DNA from: an uncultured Ruminococcus sp.
Lineage (GTDB): Bacteria; Bacillota; Clostridia; Oscillospirales; Ruminococcaceae
Reading direction: 5' to 3'
Assembly: GCA_900315755.1 (NCBI GenBank)
Contig: ONAI01000028.1
Location: 1-37,168, forward strand
Length of the DNA: 37,168 bases
The stretch's first letter is position 1. The number at the start of each line of letters is the position of its first letter. The translations under genes and the position numbers were made by a program. Positions 14,719 to 23,254 of this stretch are shown here, piece by piece. Under the pieces are notes generated by a model. That model saw nothing but the letters and a program-made list of their open reading frames with translations, did no database searches and was not told the origin of the DNA.

Positions 14719-17136
14719 ATGCAGTATGGACATTTCGACCTTGAAAACAAGGAATATGTTATTACTAATCCAGCTACACCTGCCCCTTGGGCAAACTATC
14801 TCGGTGATCCTGAATACGGCGCTATGATCTCTAATAACGCTGCTGGTTACAGCTTCGTTAAATCCGGTGCTAATGGACGTATCTCACGTTTCCGTTTCAA
14901 CTCAGAAATGGCTCTTCCGGGACGCTATGTATATATCCGCGATAACGATACTGCCGATTACTGGTCGGCTTCATGGCAGCCTGTCGGCAAGCCTCTTGAC
15001 AAGTACAAGAGCGAGTGCCGCCACGGTACTGCATATACTGTCATCTCAGCCGAATATGAGGGCATTAAGTCCGAGGTGACTTACTATGTTCCTTATGGCA
15101 AGACCTATGAGGTATGGAGAGCTAAAGTCACAAATGCTTCCGCTAAGGAAAGAAAGCTTTCTGTTTACGGTATGGTCGAGTTCACAAACGAGCCTAACTA
15201 TGAGCAGGATCAGGTGAATCTCCAGTACACCCTCTTCATTACACGTACAAGCTTTGAGGGCGGCAATAAGATCATTCAGCATATGAATGAGAATACCGGC
15301 TTCGATGAGACAGGTTCAAATCATGAGGAGCGCTTCTTCGGTATGGTCGGTCAGCCTGTTACAGCTTACAACGGTTCACTCAGCGACTTTATCGGACCTT
15401 ACAGAACTTTCTCAAATCCTATTGCAGTTGAGTCCGGAAAGTGCAATAACGCTATGAACTATAACTCGAATTCATGCGGTGCGCTTCAGAGCGACATCAC
15501 TCTTGCTCCAGGCGAGACAAAGGAATTCATCTTTATTATGGGTAAGCGCAATGACGCTGAGGCTACTGTTATTCTTGATGAATACAAGGCTGCCGGCAAG
15601 GTCGATGCTGAGATCAAGCAGCTCAAGGATTACTGGCATGGTCAGCTTGAGAACTTCCAGGTTGAAACTCCTTCCGATGAGTTCAACAATATGATAAATG
15701 TATGGAATGCTTACCAGTGCTTCATGACCTTTATCTGGTCAAGAGCAGCTTCGTTCATCTACTGCGGTCTCAGAAACGGTTACGGCTATCGCGATACAGT
15801 TCAGGATATTCAGGGCATCATACACCTCGATCCTGAAATGGCTGCTGATAAGATTCGCTTCATGCTCTCTGCTCAGGTAAGCAACGGCGGCGGACTTCCG
15901 CTTGTTAAGTTCGATCACAATGCAGGTCATGAGACCTGTCCTGATGAGAACGATGAGCACAGCGTTTACGCTAAGGAGACCGGACATCCGTCCTATCGTG
16001 CTGATGACGCTCTCTGGCTCTTCCCGACTATCGTAAAGTACCTCGGTGAGAGCGGAAATAAAGGCTTCCTCGACGAAGTTATCACATATGCAGAAGAAGG
16101 CGGCGGCGAAGATACTGTTTATGAGCATCTCAAAAATGCTATCCGCTTCTCACTTGAAAGACTGGGCAGTCACGATATGCCTGCCGGTCTCCACGCTGAC
16201 TGGAATGACTGTCTCCGTCTTGGCAAGCAGGGCGAGTCTACATTCGTTGCGTTCCAGCTTTATTACGCTATGAACGTTATGGAGGACTTCGCTTCTCAGC
16301 GCGGCGATAACGAGTATCTTACCGTTCTCAAAGGCGCTAAGGCTAAGCTTGCAGATGCACTTGAAAAGTGCTGGGACGAGGATCGCTTCATCCGCGGAAT
16401 CCGCGATAACGGCGTGGTCGTTGGTGCTAAGAAGGATCCTGAGGCTAATATGTGGCTCAATCCGCAGAGCTGGTCTGTAATTTCAAAATTTGCTTCTGAG
16501 GAGCAGGCTGAAAAGGCTATGAACAGCGTTCACGACATCCTCAATACACCTTACGGCGCTAAGCTTCTTGAGCCGCCTTATAAGTATCACCACTTCGAGG
16601 GTGCGCTCATGCAGGTATTCAACCTCGATACAAAAGAAAACGGCGGTATCTTCTCACAGTCACAGGGCTGGCTCATTCTTGCCGAGGCTCTTCTCGGTCA
16701 CGGCGACCGTGCATTTGAGTACTTCCTTGAGAGCTCACCTGCTGCAATGAACGACAAGGCTGAGATACGTGTTATGGAGCCTTATGTTCACGGTCAGTTC
16801 ACTGAGTCGAAGGCTTCTCCGTTCGAGGGACGTTCACACGTTCACTGGCTCACAGGTACTGCTTCAACAGTCATGGTAGGCTGCGTTGAGGGTATCTGCG
16901 GCATGAGACCTGACCTCGGCGGACTTCGTGTTGATCCTTCGATTCCGTCTGAATGGGCAAGCTTTAAGATAAAGAAGAATTTCCGCGGCAAGAAGCTCAA
17001 TATGTCCTTCGATAACTCTGCTCACGTTCAGAGCGGCGTTAAGGAGATCATACTCAACGGTGAAAAGCTTGAGGGTAACTACATTCCTGCCGACAAGCTT
17101 GCTGACACAAACGACATTAAGATCGTTCTCGGTTAA
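14719..17136 (+). CDS. Cellobiose phosphorylase (GH94)
   Basis: An 805-residue cytosolic enzyme that cleaves cellobiose with phosphate to alpha-glucose-1-phosphate and glucose. The N-terminus (MQYGHFDLENKEYVITNPATP, then PWANYLG) is the classic start of GH94 cellobiose phosphorylases. The alpha/alpha-barrel contains NGYGYRDTVQDIQG and HADWNDCLRLGKQGES, where DWND carries the catalytic acid Asp, and later phosphate-site elements near PYVHGQF and GRSHVHWLTGTAS. Length favours cellobiose phosphorylase over the roughly 980-residue cellodextrin enzymes. It has its own promoter, an AAAGGAGA site and a downstream terminator, so it is monocistronic. It fits a cellulolytic or cellodextrin-feeding lifestyle, as does the dockerin protein at 34404-35783. 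Confidence 0.96.
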   Translation: MQYGHFDLENKEYVITNPATPAPWANYLGDPEYGAMISNNAAGYSFVKSGANGRISRFRFNSEMALPGRYVYIRDNDTADYWSASWQPVGKPLDKYKSECRHGTAYTVISAEYEGIKSEVTYYVPYGKTYEVWRAKVTNASAKERKLSVYGMVEFTNEPNYEQDQVNLQYTLFITRTSFEGGNKIIQHMNENTGFDETGSNHEERFFGMVGQPVTAYNGSLSDFIGPYRTFSNPIAVESGKCNNAMNYNSNSCGALQSDITLAPGETKEFIFIMGKRNDAEATVILDEYKAAGKVDAEIKQLKDYWHGQLENFQVETPSDEFNNMINVWNAYQCFMTFIWSRAASFIYCGLRNGYGYRDTVQDIQGIIHLDPEMAADKIRFMLSAQVSNGGGLPLVKFDHNAGHETCPDENDEHSVYAKETGHPSYRADDALWLFPTIVKYLGESGNKGFLDEVITYAEEGGGEDTVYEHLKNAIRFSLERLGSHDMPAGLHADWNDCLRLGKQGESTFVAFQLYYAMNVMEDFASQRGDNEYLTVLKGAKAKLADALEKCWDEDRFIRGIRDNGVVVGAKKDPEANMWLNPQSWSVISKFASEEQAEKAMNSVHDILNTPYGAKLLEPPYKYHHFEGALMQVFNLDTKENGGIFSQSQGWLILAEALLGHGDRAFEYFLESSPAAMNDKAEIRVMEPYVHGQFTESKASPFEGRSHVHWLTGTASTVMVGCVEGICGMRPDLGGLRVDPSIPSEWASFKIKKNFRGKKLNMSFDNSAHVQSGVKEIILNGEKLEGNYIPADKLADTNDIKIVLG

Positions 17137-17151
17137 GCATATAAGAATAAT

Positions 17152-17181
17152 GGACGGTTCGTACAGTGAGCCGTCCTTTTT
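17152..17181 (+). terminator. Intrinsic terminator after the cellobiose phosphorylase gene
   Basis: GGACGGTTC (17152-17160) pairs with GAGCCGTCC (17168-17176), including one G-T pair, around a GTACAGT loop, followed by TTTTTG. Confidence 0.88.
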
Positions 17182-17213
17182 GTTTACTTGCAAAAAGTTA
17201 AATGATAAATATA

Positions 17214-17277
17214 TGTAAAGTACCCTTGACAAATAATGTAAAGCTTGCTATACTATTATTGTAAAGTTAACTTTACA
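17214..17277 (+). promoter_or_regulatory. Promoter with triple TGTAAAG operator array for the XRE gene
   Basis: A strong promoter, TTGACA (17226-17231) and TATACT (17249-17254) with 17-bp spacing, is interleaved with three TGTAAAG motifs starting at 17214, 17237 and 17260, exactly 23 bp apart. The third lies in a perfect 18-bp palindrome, TGTAAAGTTAACTTTACA (17260-17277), covering the predicted transcription start. This suits autorepression by the HTH protein encoded just downstream. Confidence 0.8.
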
Positions 17278-17295
17278 CGAATGGAGAGTGATGAT

Positions 17296-17502
17296 TTGAA
17301 AAACAGAATTCAGGAAATGCGTAAAGCACGGAAGGTCACACAACAGGAGCTTGCGGACGCCCTTTCTGTTACGCGGCAGACCATAATCTCACTCGAGAAC
17401 GGCAAGTATAATGCGTCCCTCACGCTCGCTCATAAGGCGGCGCAGTTCTTCGGCACTACTATCGAGGAGCTGTTCATTTTCGAGGGCGATGAGAACATTT
17501 AA
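17296..17502 (+). CDS. XRE-family HTH regulator
   Basis: A 68-residue DNA-binding protein consisting almost only of a Cro/CI helix-turn-helix: NRIQEMRKARKVTQQELADALSVTRQTIISLENGKYNASLTLAHKAAQFFGTTIEELFIFE. It is the short 'HTH plus membrane protein' type of regulator. The TTG at 17296 is chosen as start because the ATGGAGAGTG sequence upstream supplies the ribosome-binding site at proper spacing and homologues begin MKNRI; an ATG at 17281 in the same frame is the alternative. The gene lies 12 bp before a small membrane-protein gene, a conserved pairing in Firmicutes. The palindromic operator over its promoter points to autoregulation. Confidence 0.9.
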   Translation: MKNRIQEMRKARKVTQQELADALSVTRQTIISLENGKYNASLTLAHKAAQFFGTTIEELFIFEGDENI

Positions 17503-17514
17503 AGGAGGATAACT

Positions 17515-17952
17515 ATGGAAGAATTCAGAAACAAACTTCAGAAAGACATAAAAACCTACTGGCTGCTGACTGCTGTATCAGCCGTTGGTATCATAGCGGT
17601 AGTATGTATTTCTTTTATAACAGATGGCGTATGGAACAGCAATAGTACTATCACCGCCTTTTTCGCAGTCTTACTCGGAATGTCGCTTTTTTATATCAGG
17701 CGTAACAAGACAGCACTCAACGACGAGCACCTTTTCAAGCACCTTTATATCCAGAATTCCGATGAACGCAATGTCCAGATAATGATGAAAGCTTCCAAAA
17801 CTTCGTTCATCATCTCTGTTTTGGGATTTTCACTTGGTTCAATCATTTTCACCTACATCAATGAGACTATAAGCTCTGTGCTGTCTTGCTGCATGGCATT
17901 CATTATGATAGTATATCTCAGCGTTACATTCTATTACAACAAAAAAATGTAA
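17515..17952 (+). CDS. Small four-helix membrane protein (DUF2178-like)
   Basis: A 145-residue protein with about four hydrophobic helices: WLLTAVSAVGIIAVVCISFI, TITAFFAVLLGMSLFYI, TSFIISVLGFSLGSIIF and LSCCMAFIMIVYLSVTFYY. A charged loop contains HLYIQNSDERNVQIMMKAS, and the DERN/ERE-type motif is typical of small membrane proteins paired with short XRE regulators. It has an AAAGGAGGAT ribosome-binding site and a terminator at the end, so it forms a two-gene operon with the HTH gene. The function is unknown; stress sensing or control of the partner regulator is only a guess. Confidence 0.78.
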   Translation: MEEFRNKLQKDIKTYWLLTAVSAVGIIAVVCISFITDGVWNSNSTITAFFAVLLGMSLFYIRRNKTALNDEHLFKHLYIQNSDERNVQIMMKASKTSFIISVLGFSLGSIIFTYINETISSVLSCCMAFIMIVYLSVTFYYNKKM

Positions 17953-17957
17953 AAAAT

Positions 17958-17992
17958 CTCCCCGATACTTGTTCGTATCGGGGAGTAATTTT
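17958..17992 (+). terminator. Intrinsic terminator of the XRE operon
   Basis: CTCCCCGATAC (17958-17968) and GTATCGGGGAG (17975-17985) form an 11-bp hairpin with a TTGTTC loop, followed by TAATTTTAT. An A-rich tract precedes it, so it may also act on minus-strand transcripts leaving nifJ. Confidence 0.88.
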
Positions 17993-18108
17993 ATATTCGT
18001 ATGTGCATATTACACGTTAAACTTCCGTAAGCGAAAGCAGACTATCCGTTTTGCAGAGAGTTAGCGAGTTTACGAGCGTCAACGTGGACGGGGGCAGTGT
18101 CACGCTGC

Positions 18109-21100
18109 TTACTTCTCAGCGAGCTTTGTGAGGTACTCGTAACGATTAGCAGCAGTCTTCTCTGCCTTCTCGAAGAGCTCCTTAGCACGGTCTGGGAATG
18201 AACGTGTGAGTGCGCTGTAACGAGCCTCGTTCATGATGAAGTCCTGATATGATTCTGTTGGAGCCTTGGAATCGAGCTGGAATGGGTTCTTGCCCTCAGC
18301 AGCAAGACGAGGATCATAACGGAAGTTATTCCAGTAACCGCACTTAACAGCCTTTTCCATCTCAGCCTGACAGTTTGTCATACCGCCCTTGATAGAGTGC
18401 ATCTCACAAGGTGCATAACCGATGATGAGTGACGGTCCCGGATAAGCCTCAGCTTCCTTGATTGCCTTGAGTGTCTGGTTCATGTCAGCACCCATAGCGA
18501 TCTGTGCAACATAGATGTAACCGTAGCTCATAGCAATATCAGCAAGGCGCTTCTTAGCGATTGCCTTACCTGCTGATGCGAACTGTGCAACCTGACCAAT
18601 GTTAGAGGACTTGGAAGCCTGTCCGCCTGTATTTGAGTAAACCTCGGTATCGAATACCATGATGTTTACATCTTCGCCAGTAGCGAGAACGTGATCAAGA
18701 CCGCCGAAACCGATATCATAAGCCCAGCCGTCACCGCCGAAGATCCATACGGACTTCTTGGAGAGGTAGTTCTTGTTTTCAAGGATATCAGCCTTCTTAT
18801 CGCACTTGCAGTCGCACTTTTCGAGCTCAGCAACGAGTGCAGCAGTTGCAGCTGTATTCTTAGCACCGTCGTTTACTGTTGCGAGGTACTCATCAGCAGC
18901 TGCCTTGATCTCAGCAGATGCCTTGTCGCTTGCAGCGATTTCCTTTACTTCCTCGATGAGTCTCTCACGGATAGCCTTCTGACCGAGATACATACCGAGA
19001 CCGTGCTCAGCGTTGTCCTCGAACAGTGAGTTAGCCCATGCAGGACCGTGGCCGTTTGCGTCAACAGTGTAAGGTGATGTAGCAGCAGGACCGCCCCAGA
19101 TTGAAGAACATCCTGTTGCGTTGGAGATGTACATTCTTGAACCGAAGAGCTGTGTGATGAGTCTTGCATAAGAAGTCTCTGCACAGCCTGCGCATGAACC
19201 TGAGAATTCGAGGAGAGGCTTCTTGTACTGGCTGGAGATAACAGTTGCATCTGTTGCAACATCTGTCTTCTCTGTAACCTTAGCAACACAGTAATCGAAT
19301 ACTGCCTGCTGTGGCTCCTGAGACTCTCTTGGAACCATCTTGAGAGACTTAGTCGGGCAGACACCGATACATACGCCGCATCCCATACAATCCATAGCTG
19401 AAATAGCGAGAGTGTACTTGTACTCGCTCTTTACGATCGGCTTAGGAGCGATCTTGATGTTCTCAGGAGCAGCAGCAACCTCAGCGTCTGTAAGAGCGAA
19501 CGGACGGATAGTTGCGTGTGGGCAGACAAACGAACACTTGTTACACTTTGCACAAGTATCCTGATTCCACTCAGGAACCATAACAGCAACGCCGCGCTTT
19601 TCGTATGCAGAAGCACCCTGCTCGAATGTACCGTCAACGTGATCTGAGAATGCAGAAACAGGAAGAGTATCACCGAGCATCTTGCCAACAGGGTTCATGA
19701 TGCCTTCAACCATCTTAACGAGCTTCTCTGAGCCCTCAAGCTTTGCAGGTGTGGAATTATCAACGGCATTTGCCCACTCAGCAGGAACGTCAACCTTGAC
19801 ATAAGCGTTTGCGCCTGCATCAATAGCCTTCTCGTTCATCTGAACGATCTCGATACCCTTCTTCATGAACTTCTGAGCCTTTTCCTTCATGTAGCCGATT
19901 GCCTCAGCCTCAGGAAGAACCTTGGAAAGTGAGAAGAATGCAGACTGGAGAATTGTATTTGTACGCTTGCCAAGACCGATCTCCTGTGCAAGGTCGATTG
20001 CGTTAACCAGATAGAGCTGGATGTTGTTCTTTGCGATATACTGCTTTGTATCAGCAGAGAGGTGCTGGTCGAGCTCCTCAGGCTTCCACTGGCAGTTGAT
20101 AAGGAATACACCGCCCGGCTTTACATCGTTGACCATCTTGTAGCCCTTGAGGATGTATGAAGGGTTGTGACATGCAACGAAGTCAGCCTTGTTGATGTAG
20201 TAAGGGCTCTTGATAGGCTTATCACCGAAACGGAGATGTGAGATAGTGATACCGCCGGTCTTCTTTGAGTCATACTGGAAGTAAGCCTGAACGTACTTGT
20301 CAGTATGATCGCCGATGATCTTGATAGAGTCCTTGTTAGCACCAACAGTACCGTCACCGCCGAGACCCCAGAACTTACACTCAATTGTGCCTTCTGCTGC
20401 TGTGTTAGGAGCATCTTCCTCAGCAAGTGAGAGGTTTGTAACATCATCAACGATACCGAGTGTGAACTGCGGCTTAGGATCAGCTTTTGCGAGTTCTGCA
20501 TATACAGCAAATACAGATGCAGGAGGAGTATCCTTTGAACCGAGACCGTAACGACCGCCGATTACCTTGATACCAGTTCTGCCGGTAGCATTAAGAGCAG
20601 CAACGACATCGAGGTAGAGAGGCTCACCGAGAGAGCCAGGCTCCTTGGTTCTGTCGAGAACAGCGATTGTCTTTGCAGTTGCAGGAATTGCCTCAACGAG
20701 CTTTTCAGCTGAGAACGGACGGAACAGGCGAACCTTAACGATACCGACCTTCTCACCCTTCTTGTTAAGGTAGTCAATAACTTCCTCAGCAACGTCGCAG
20801 ATAGAACCCATTGCAACGATAACACGATCTGCATCAGGAGCACCATAGTAATTGAAGAGCTTGTAGTCTGTGCCGAGCTTTGCGTTTACCTTGCCCATGT
20901 ACTCCTCAACGATAGCAGGAACAGCATTGTAGTAGGAGTTGCAAGCCTCACGGTGCTGGAAGAAGATATCACCGTTCTCGTGAGAACCACGCATTGTCGG
21001 ATTTTCAGGATTAAGAGCACGATCACGGAATGCCTTGACAGCGTCCATATCGCACATTTCCTTGAGATCCTCGTAATCCCATACGGCGATCTTCTGGATC

Positions 21101-21642
21101 TCGTGGGATGTACGGAAACCATCGAAGAAGTTGATGAAAGGAACGCGGCTCTTGATAGAAGCGAGATGAGCAACAGCAGCGAGATCCATAACTTCCTGCG
21201 GGTTTGTCTCAGCGAGCATTGCAAAACCAGTCTGACGGCAAGCATATACGTCAGAGTGGTCACCGAAAATGTTAAGTGCGTGAGAAGCAACGCAGCGTGC
21301 AGAAACATGGAACACGCAAGGGAGAAGCTCACCAGCGATCTTGTACATATTCGGGATCATGAGGAGAAGACCTTGAGAAGCAGTATATGTTGTGGTAAGA
21401 GCACCAGCGTTCAGAGAACCGTGAACTGTACCAGCTGCACCAGCCTCAGACTGCATCTCCTCAACCTTAACGGTAGTGCCGAAAATGTTCTTTACACCCT
21501 GAGCAGACCACTGATCAACATAGTCTGCCATCGGGCTGGAAGGTGTGATCGGGTAGATACCGGCAACTTCCGTGAAGGCGTAAGAAACATATGCAGCGGC
21601 ATTATTACCGTCCATTGTTTTCATTTTTCTTTTGATAGCCAT
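18109..21642 (-). CDS. nifJ: Pyruvate:ferredoxin (flavodoxin) oxidoreductase
   Basis: A single-chain 1177-residue PFOR that oxidatively decarboxylates pyruvate to acetyl-CoA, reducing ferredoxin or flavodoxin. Domains in order: N-terminal pyrimidine-binding domain (MDGNNAAAYVSYAFTEVAGIYPITPSSPMAD); transketolase C-like domain around residues 260-400; gamma domain with GGDGTVGANKDSIKIIG; two [4Fe-4S] clusters in CAKCNKCSFVCPHA and CMGCGVCIGVCPTKS; a further cluster cysteine at SCAGCAETSYARL; and a TPP-binding domain with NATGCSSIWGG and GGDGWAYDIGFGG. The start follows AGGAGG. It appears monocistronic with its own promoter. Together with ppdK it indicates a fermentative, ferredoxin-based central metabolism. 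Confidence 0.98.
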   Translation of the reverse strand: MAIKRKMKTMDGNNAAAYVSYAFTEVAGIYPITPSSPMADYVDQWSAQGVKNIFGTTVKVEEMQSEAGAAGTVHGSLNAGALTTTYTASQGLLLMIPNMYKIAGELLPCVFHVSARCVASHALNIFGDHSDVYACRQTGFAMLAETNPQEVMDLAAVAHLASIKSRVPFINFFDGFRTSHEIQKIAVWDYEDLKEMCDMDAVKAFRDRALNPENPTMRGSHENGDIFFQHREACNSYYNAVPAIVEEYMGKVNAKLGTDYKLFNYYGAPDADRVIVAMGSICDVAEEVIDYLNKKGEKVGIVKVRLFRPFSAEKLVEAIPATAKTIAVLDRTKEPGSLGEPLYLDVVAALNATGRTGIKVIGGRYGLGSKDTPPASVFAVYAELAKADPKPQFTLGIVDDVTNLSLAEEDAPNTAAEGTIECKFWGLGGDGTVGANKDSIKIIGDHTDKYVQAYFQYDSKKTGGITISHLRFGDKPIKSPYYINKADFVACHNPSYILKGYKMVNDVKPGGVFLINCQWKPEELDQHLSADTKQYIAKNNIQLYLVNAIDLAQEIGLGKRTNTILQSAFFSLSKVLPEAEAIGYMKEKAQKFMKKGIEIVQMNEKAIDAGANAYVKVDVPAEWANAVDNSTPAKLEGSEKLVKMVEGIMNPVGKMLGDTLPVSAFSDHVDGTFEQGASAYEKRGVAVMVPEWNQDTCAKCNKCSFVCPHATIRPFALTDAEVAAAPENIKIAPKPIVKSEYKYTLAISAMDCMGCGVCIGVCPTKSLKMVPRESQEPQQAVFDYCVAKVTEKTDVATDATVISSQYKKPLLEFSGSCAGCAETSYARLITQLFGSRMYISNATGCSSIWGGPAATSPYTVDANGHGPAWANSLFEDNAEHGLGMYLGQKAIRERLIEEVKEIAASDKASAEIKAAADEYLATVNDGAKNTAATAALVAELEKCDCKCDKKADILENKNYLSKKSVWIFGGDGWAYDIGFGGLDHVLATGEDVNIMVFDTEVYSNTGGQASKSSNIGQVAQFASAGKAIAKKRLADIAMSYGYIYVAQIAMGADMNQTLKAIKEAEAYPGPSLIIGYAPCEMHSIKGGMTNCQAEMEKAVKCGYWNNFRYDPRLAAEGKNPFQLDSKAPTESYQDFIMNEARYSALTRSFPDRAKELFEKAEKTAANRYEYLTKLAEK

Positions 21643-21727
21643 AGGAATGACCTCCTAAAGTGAAATTAAGTTAGGTGTTATACCTGGAAGCTTGTGAAAA
21701 AGTTAACCATGTATAACTACTTCTTAC

Positions 21728-21756
21728 ATTATAACACAGAATTTGAAGTTTGTAAA
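21728..21756 (-). promoter_or_regulatory. nifJ promoter
   Basis: On the minus strand TTTACA (21751-21756) and TATAAT (21728-21733) are separated by 17 bp, about 90 bp upstream of the nifJ start. Transcription coming from the right is stopped by the terminator at 21841-21870, so nifJ is independently expressed. Confidence 0.78.
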
Positions 21757-21840
21757 CACCTTTTTATTCGCAAAGCTAATGATTTATGTATAAAATTAAG
21801 CATCCATATTATAGCAATTTGAACATAAATAGCTGAACAC

Positions 21841-21870
21841 AAAAAAATCAGAGGTTTTTTCCTCTGATTT
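21841..21870 (-). terminator. Intrinsic terminator insulating nifJ
   Basis: AAATCAGAGG/CCTCTGATTT (21845-21854 and 21861-21870) form a 10-bp hairpin. Read on the minus strand it is followed by a run of Ts (plus-strand A run 21841-21847). It would stop transcripts from spoVAC before the nifJ promoter. Confidence 0.78.
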
Positions 21871-21986
21871 TGGGCTGTTAAAGGCAATAAATACGACTTT
21901 TTGTGGTTTTTGCAATAGAATGATACAGGATAATTGTGCAAAACAACAGAAATTTCGGCGGCTAAGTAATTTTTTTCGGTTTTCTA

Positions 21987-22015
21987 TTGACGAAAGCCCG
22001 AAAATAAGTTATAAT
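21987..22015 (+). promoter_or_regulatory. Promoter of a predicted small RNA
   Basis: TTGACG (21987-21992) and a perfect TATAAT (22010-22015) are separated by exactly 17 bp on the plus strand. No plus-strand protein gene follows until 35933, but a strong terminator lies about 120 bp downstream, which defines a small transcription unit. Confidence 0.8.
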
Positions 22016-22021
22016 ATCCAT

Positions 22022-22140
22022 AGTGTTAAATAATCTTTAATTATTAACACTCGTTTTGTTGTCTCCTTTCTTTTGTTCTACACATATTTATTTTGATTTA
22101 TTTGTGTCAAAGCAGGGCTTAATGCCCTGCTTATTTTTTT
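22022..22140 (+). ncRNA. Predicted small RNA with CU-rich anti-Shine-Dalgarno segment
   Basis: The unit is bounded by a consensus promoter (21987-22015) and an intrinsic terminator: AAGCAGGGC (22110-22118), loop TTAAT, GCCCTGCTT (22124-22132), then ATTTTTTT. A 5' hairpin AGTGTTAA(A)TAAT...ATTATTAACACT covers about 22022-22051. Between the hairpins is a mostly pyrimidine, probably single-stranded stretch, with TCTCCTTT at 22062-22069. This is exactly complementary to AAAGGAGA, the ribosome-binding sequence of cas9, the cellobiose phosphorylase gene and spoVAC in this window. The architecture is that of a trans-acting regulatory sRNA. No known RNA family was recognised, and the targets are inferred. 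The terminator overlaps the stop codon of convergent spoVAC. Confidence 0.7.
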
Positions 22141-22586
22141 CAGAAAATATACTTTACAGCATAGTAAATGATGCCGAATGCGACCGATGCAGCACTTCCA
22201 TAGAGGATAACAGGTCCGGCTATTGTAAATATTTTCGCACCTACTCCGAGGATGAATCCTTCGGATTTCGCTTCGATAGCCGATGAGCTGACCGCATTTG
22301 AGAATCCGGTTATCGGAACAAGAGTGCCTGCGCCAGCGTGTTTTGCAAGTTTTGGGTATATTCCAAGACCTGTCATGAGTACACTTGTGCCGATGAGGAT
22401 TATGGATGTCCATGTGCCGGCGGTAGTTTTGTCGAGACCGCTTTTTATTAAGATCTCTGTCAGTATCTGTCCTATGGCGCAGATGCCGCCTCCGACTGCG
22501 AAGGCTATTGGCACATTGACTGAACTGCGTGATTTTGGCGATACTTTCTGGCTCATTTTGCTGTAAGATTCTGGCGTGATGTTCAT
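22140..22586 (-). CDS. spoVAC: Stage V sporulation protein AC
   Basis: A 148-residue membrane protein from the ATG at 22586, which follows AAAGGAG; 17 further codons upstream are in frame but lack a ribosome-binding site. MNITPESYSKM, FAVGGGICAIGQILTEILIK, the middle GAGTLVPITGFSNAVSSSAIEAKSEGFILGVGAKIFTIAGPVILYG and a final hydrophobic helix match SpoVAC, part of the inner spore membrane channel for Ca-dipicolinic acid uptake and release. spoVAD and spoVAE are not adjacent, unlike in Bacillus. Presence suggests sporulation ancestry or ability, but one gene does not prove that the organism forms spores. No convincing sigma-G promoter was identified. Confidence 0.92.
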   Translation of the reverse strand: MNITPESYSKMSQKVSPKSRSSVNVPIAFAVGGGICAIGQILTEILIKSGLDKTTAGTWTSIILIGTSVLMTGLGIYPKLAKHAGAGTLVPITGFSNAVSSSAIEAKSEGFILGVGAKIFTIAGPVILYGSAASVAFGIIYYAVKYIF

Positions 22587-22642
22587 ACGTTCATCTCCTT
22601 TAGCGTTATTGTTGCCGGAAATGAACGCGTTATTCAATAATA

Positions 22643-23182
22643 TTATATCTGATCCGTGATTTTTTCGCAGGTCGAAACAACGTATTCTCCGCCGCGGATG
22701 AGGTATTGTCTGAAGCGATAGCCGGAAATATCGGTGATTATCCTGCCGTTCTCAAATGTGAATCCGGCGCTGCTGAGAGGGTAGGAGATACCAACGCCAA
22801 GCGCTTTGACGTATGCTTCTTTGAGAGTCCACATCCGGAAAAAAAGAAGATCGCGGTTTTCTTCCGGATTACTGTAAATGAGTTCCTTCTCGCGTTCGCT
22901 GAAGGCTCTTTTTACGACGTTTTCGCGGAAGGAACGCACTTTTTCACAGTCAATGCCGCATTCGCTTCCGGAAACTATGCAGGCGGCGATACCGTTTGCG
23001 TGGGAGAGGTTGAAGTGTATCTCCGGATGTCCGGCAAGAGAAGGCTTTCCCATGTCGCTCTTTATCAGAGGAGTATCCTCATTGTAAGCTATCCCATACG
23101 GTTTAAGACATTCCCTCAGAAGTGCATGAGCGTGACTGTGATGTGAGCTGCGGTCAATATCCATAATTGAAATGAGTAACAT
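22643..23182 (-). CDS. Sfp-type 4'-phosphopantetheinyl transferase
   Basis: A 179-residue enzyme that transfers the phosphopantetheine arm from CoA to carrier proteins. The Mg/CoA-binding motif GIDCEKVR and the second motif FFRMWTLKEAYVKALGVGISYPL are clear; upstream MGKPSLAGHPEIHFNLSHANGIAACIVS matches the family N-terminal half. It is a little shorter than Bacillus Sfp (about 220), as many clostridial members are. Upstream of the start (ATG 23182) only a weak GGTGG site is seen. It ends 56 bp before spoVAC. No polyketide or NRPS genes are present in the window, so the carrier target is unknown; it may be the main fatty-acid ACP. Confidence 0.9.
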   Translation of the reverse strand: MLLISIMDIDRSSHHSHAHALLRECLKPYGIAYNEDTPLIKSDMGKPSLAGHPEIHFNLSHANGIAACIVSGSECGIDCEKVRSFRENVVKRAFSEREKELIYSNPEENRDLLFFRMWTLKEAYVKALGVGISYPLSSAGFTFENGRIITDISGYRFRQYLIRGGEYVVSTCEKITDQI

Positions 23183-23254
23183 AATACCACCATACTATTA
23201 AATAAAGGGCGGCACTTATGCGTAATACCCATATAGAAGTTTATCGGTAGATTA

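Noticed and set aside
14719-17136. Cellodextrin phosphorylase or chitobiose phosphorylase
   Set aside because: The length and the N-terminal signature fit cellobiose phosphorylase much better than these GH94 relatives.
18003-18108. Peptide-like minus-strand string ending KLANSLQNG just after the nifJ stop
   Set aside because: It is open only as a continuation of a shifted frame of nifJ, with no start codon or ribosome-binding site of its own. Best treated as intergenic.
22587-22642. Sigma-G-like promoter before spoVAC
   Set aside because: A GAATA...CAACAATA arrangement is visible but the -10 fits the consensus poorly; not strong enough to annotate.
22643-23182. Holo-ACP synthase AcpS
   Set aside because: The protein has the longer Sfp/AcpT-type layout with GIDCE and WTLKEAYVKALG motifs, not the ~120-residue AcpS trimer form.
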